Shown here piece by piece: positions 63,574 through 64,000 of a stretch of 64,000 nt of DNA. Made by a program: the position numbers and the translations under genes. The DNA comes from Sinomonas sp. ASV322 (GTDB lineage: Bacteria > Actinomycetota > Actinomycetes > Actinomycetales > Micrococcaceae): contig NZ_JAVFJJ010000008.1 of assembly GCF_030908245.1 (NCBI RefSeq), forward strand, positions 62,001-126,000, in the 5' to 3' direction. Below the pieces are notes generated by a model. That model saw only the letters and a program-made list of their open reading frames with translations. It had not been told where the DNA came from and made no database searches. The stretch's first letter is position 1, and each line of letters opens with the position of its first letter.

Positions 63574-63778
63574 GGACCGATGGTGCTCGAGCGACTCGAC
63601 AAGGCAACGGGCGAGGTCAAGGGCGGGATCGAGACCGCGAACTTTGCCGCGTCGAGGTGCTCCTGAAAGTCAGTGATAAACACTGCCGGATCTCACAGGC
63701 ACAGCCGGAAGTCCGGATCTCGCGACGATAGGCGGGGTCTCATTGAGACGGAGGGCCCGATCGGCGACATTAAAGAGT
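63574..63778. other. Decayed stretch without a recognisable gene
   Basis: Frames are short. Minus-strand fragments read DFQEHLDAAKFAVSI and, one frame over, DLARCLVESLEHHRSV, which could be pieces of a single broken gene, but I cannot name the family. Confidence 0.35.
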
Positions 63779-64000
63779 GTGGACACCAGAGCCGGAGCGT
63801 CGAGGACACGCCAGCGAACGGGCGCACACGCTGACGCGCCAGGTCGACTGGGGGCGACGGACGACGCCGCCTTGCTGGAGCGGATCGTCCTCCGGCACGA
63901 GTCAGCACTCGCCGAGGCGTACGACCGCCACATCCGGCCCGTGGGCTGGTTCGCGCACTCGATCCTGCCAGCGCACCTCGTCGACGATGCAATCCAGTCC
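63779..64000 (+). CDS. ECF-like sigma-70 factor, N-terminal part (cut by the window end)
   Basis: The frame is open to base 64000. After a low-complexity leader it reads DDAALLERIVLRHESALAEA, then YDRHIRPVGWFAHSI and LVDDAIQ. This fits sigma region 2 (the usual DEALLxRxxxGDExALxELYDRY, then AEDxxQ), with Trp-Phe in place of the common Tyr-Ala. Start is uncertain: GTG 63779 is the furthest upstream and has a poor site. As only about 74 codons are visible, identity as an extracytoplasmic-function sigma factor is likely but not certain. Confidence 0.55.
   Translation, partial: MDTRAGASRTRQRTGAHADAPGRLGATDDAALLERIVLRHESALAEAYDRHIRPVGWFAHSILPAHLVDDAIQS

Overview
The window is high-GC DNA with strong third-position G/C bias, GTG starts next to AGGAG-type ribosome binding sites, and Corynebacterium/Arthrobacter-type inositol genes (a Cgl0158-family aldolase, a GntR-type IolR). 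This points to a soil actinobacterium of the Micrococcaceae (Arthrobacter/Sinomonas-like). The assignment is inferred from gene content; no marker gene proves it.

Region 1 (1-3.5 kb): the end of a metallo-beta-lactamase-fold hydrolase gene, a frameshifted MHS-type transporter gene and a LOG-family protein. Region 2 (3.6-29 kb): a large cyclitol/sugar catabolic island. Three modules each pair a Gfo/Idh/MocA dehydrogenase (two of them translationally coupled to a TIM-barrel isomerase) with a divergent LacI regulator that has its own palindrome. A CUT2-type ABC importer follows, divergent from a GntR regulator (IolR-like) and iolB. An SDR/TetR pair sits between these and the main operon iolC - Cgl0158-family aldolase - iolD - iolA - iolE - iolG - iolH, read on the minus strand from 27768 to 19374. 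Together these encode uptake, oxidation to inosose, dehydration, ring hydrolysis, isomerisation, phosphorylation, aldol cleavage and malonate-semialdehyde oxidation. A palindrome TTTGTNNNNACAAA recurs in front of the iol operon, the regulator gene, two dehydrogenase modules and a tautomerase gene, so the island looks like one regulon with local LacI sub-control.

Region 3 (28.4-40.5 kb): accessory genes, namely a histidine phosphatase/HAD phosphatase pair, an MFS carrier, a GlcD-like FAD oxidase whose start may be sequestered in an RNA hairpin, and a lower-GC patch (32.8-35.7 kb) with orphan Tyr/Trp/Gly-rich proteins, one frameshifted. A flavodoxin-like reductase, a cytosine-deaminase-like enzyme with a zinc alcohol dehydrogenase, a LuxR-type regulator and a flavin monooxygenase-like enzyme complete it.

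Region 4 (40.6-59.8 kb): more core-like genes. These are a lipoprotein phospholipase C-like phosphoesterase, sucCD, a glycosyltransferase, pcrA/uvrD helicase, small hypotheticals, an inositol-monophosphatase-family enzyme, membrane proteins, tRNA-Arg(CCT), a second pair of secreted phosphoesterases, a NUDIX hydrolase, an ABC exporter and an HTH-like/membrane-protein pair. Region 5 (60-64 kb): a GH38 alpha-mannosidase, then a decayed stretch holding a remnant of an (S)-ureidoglycine aminohydrolase gene (allE type), and the start of an ECF-like sigma factor gene cut by the window end. Several long hairpins, some forming repeat families, separate transcription units. I saw no CRISPR array, rRNA, insertion sequence or prophage.
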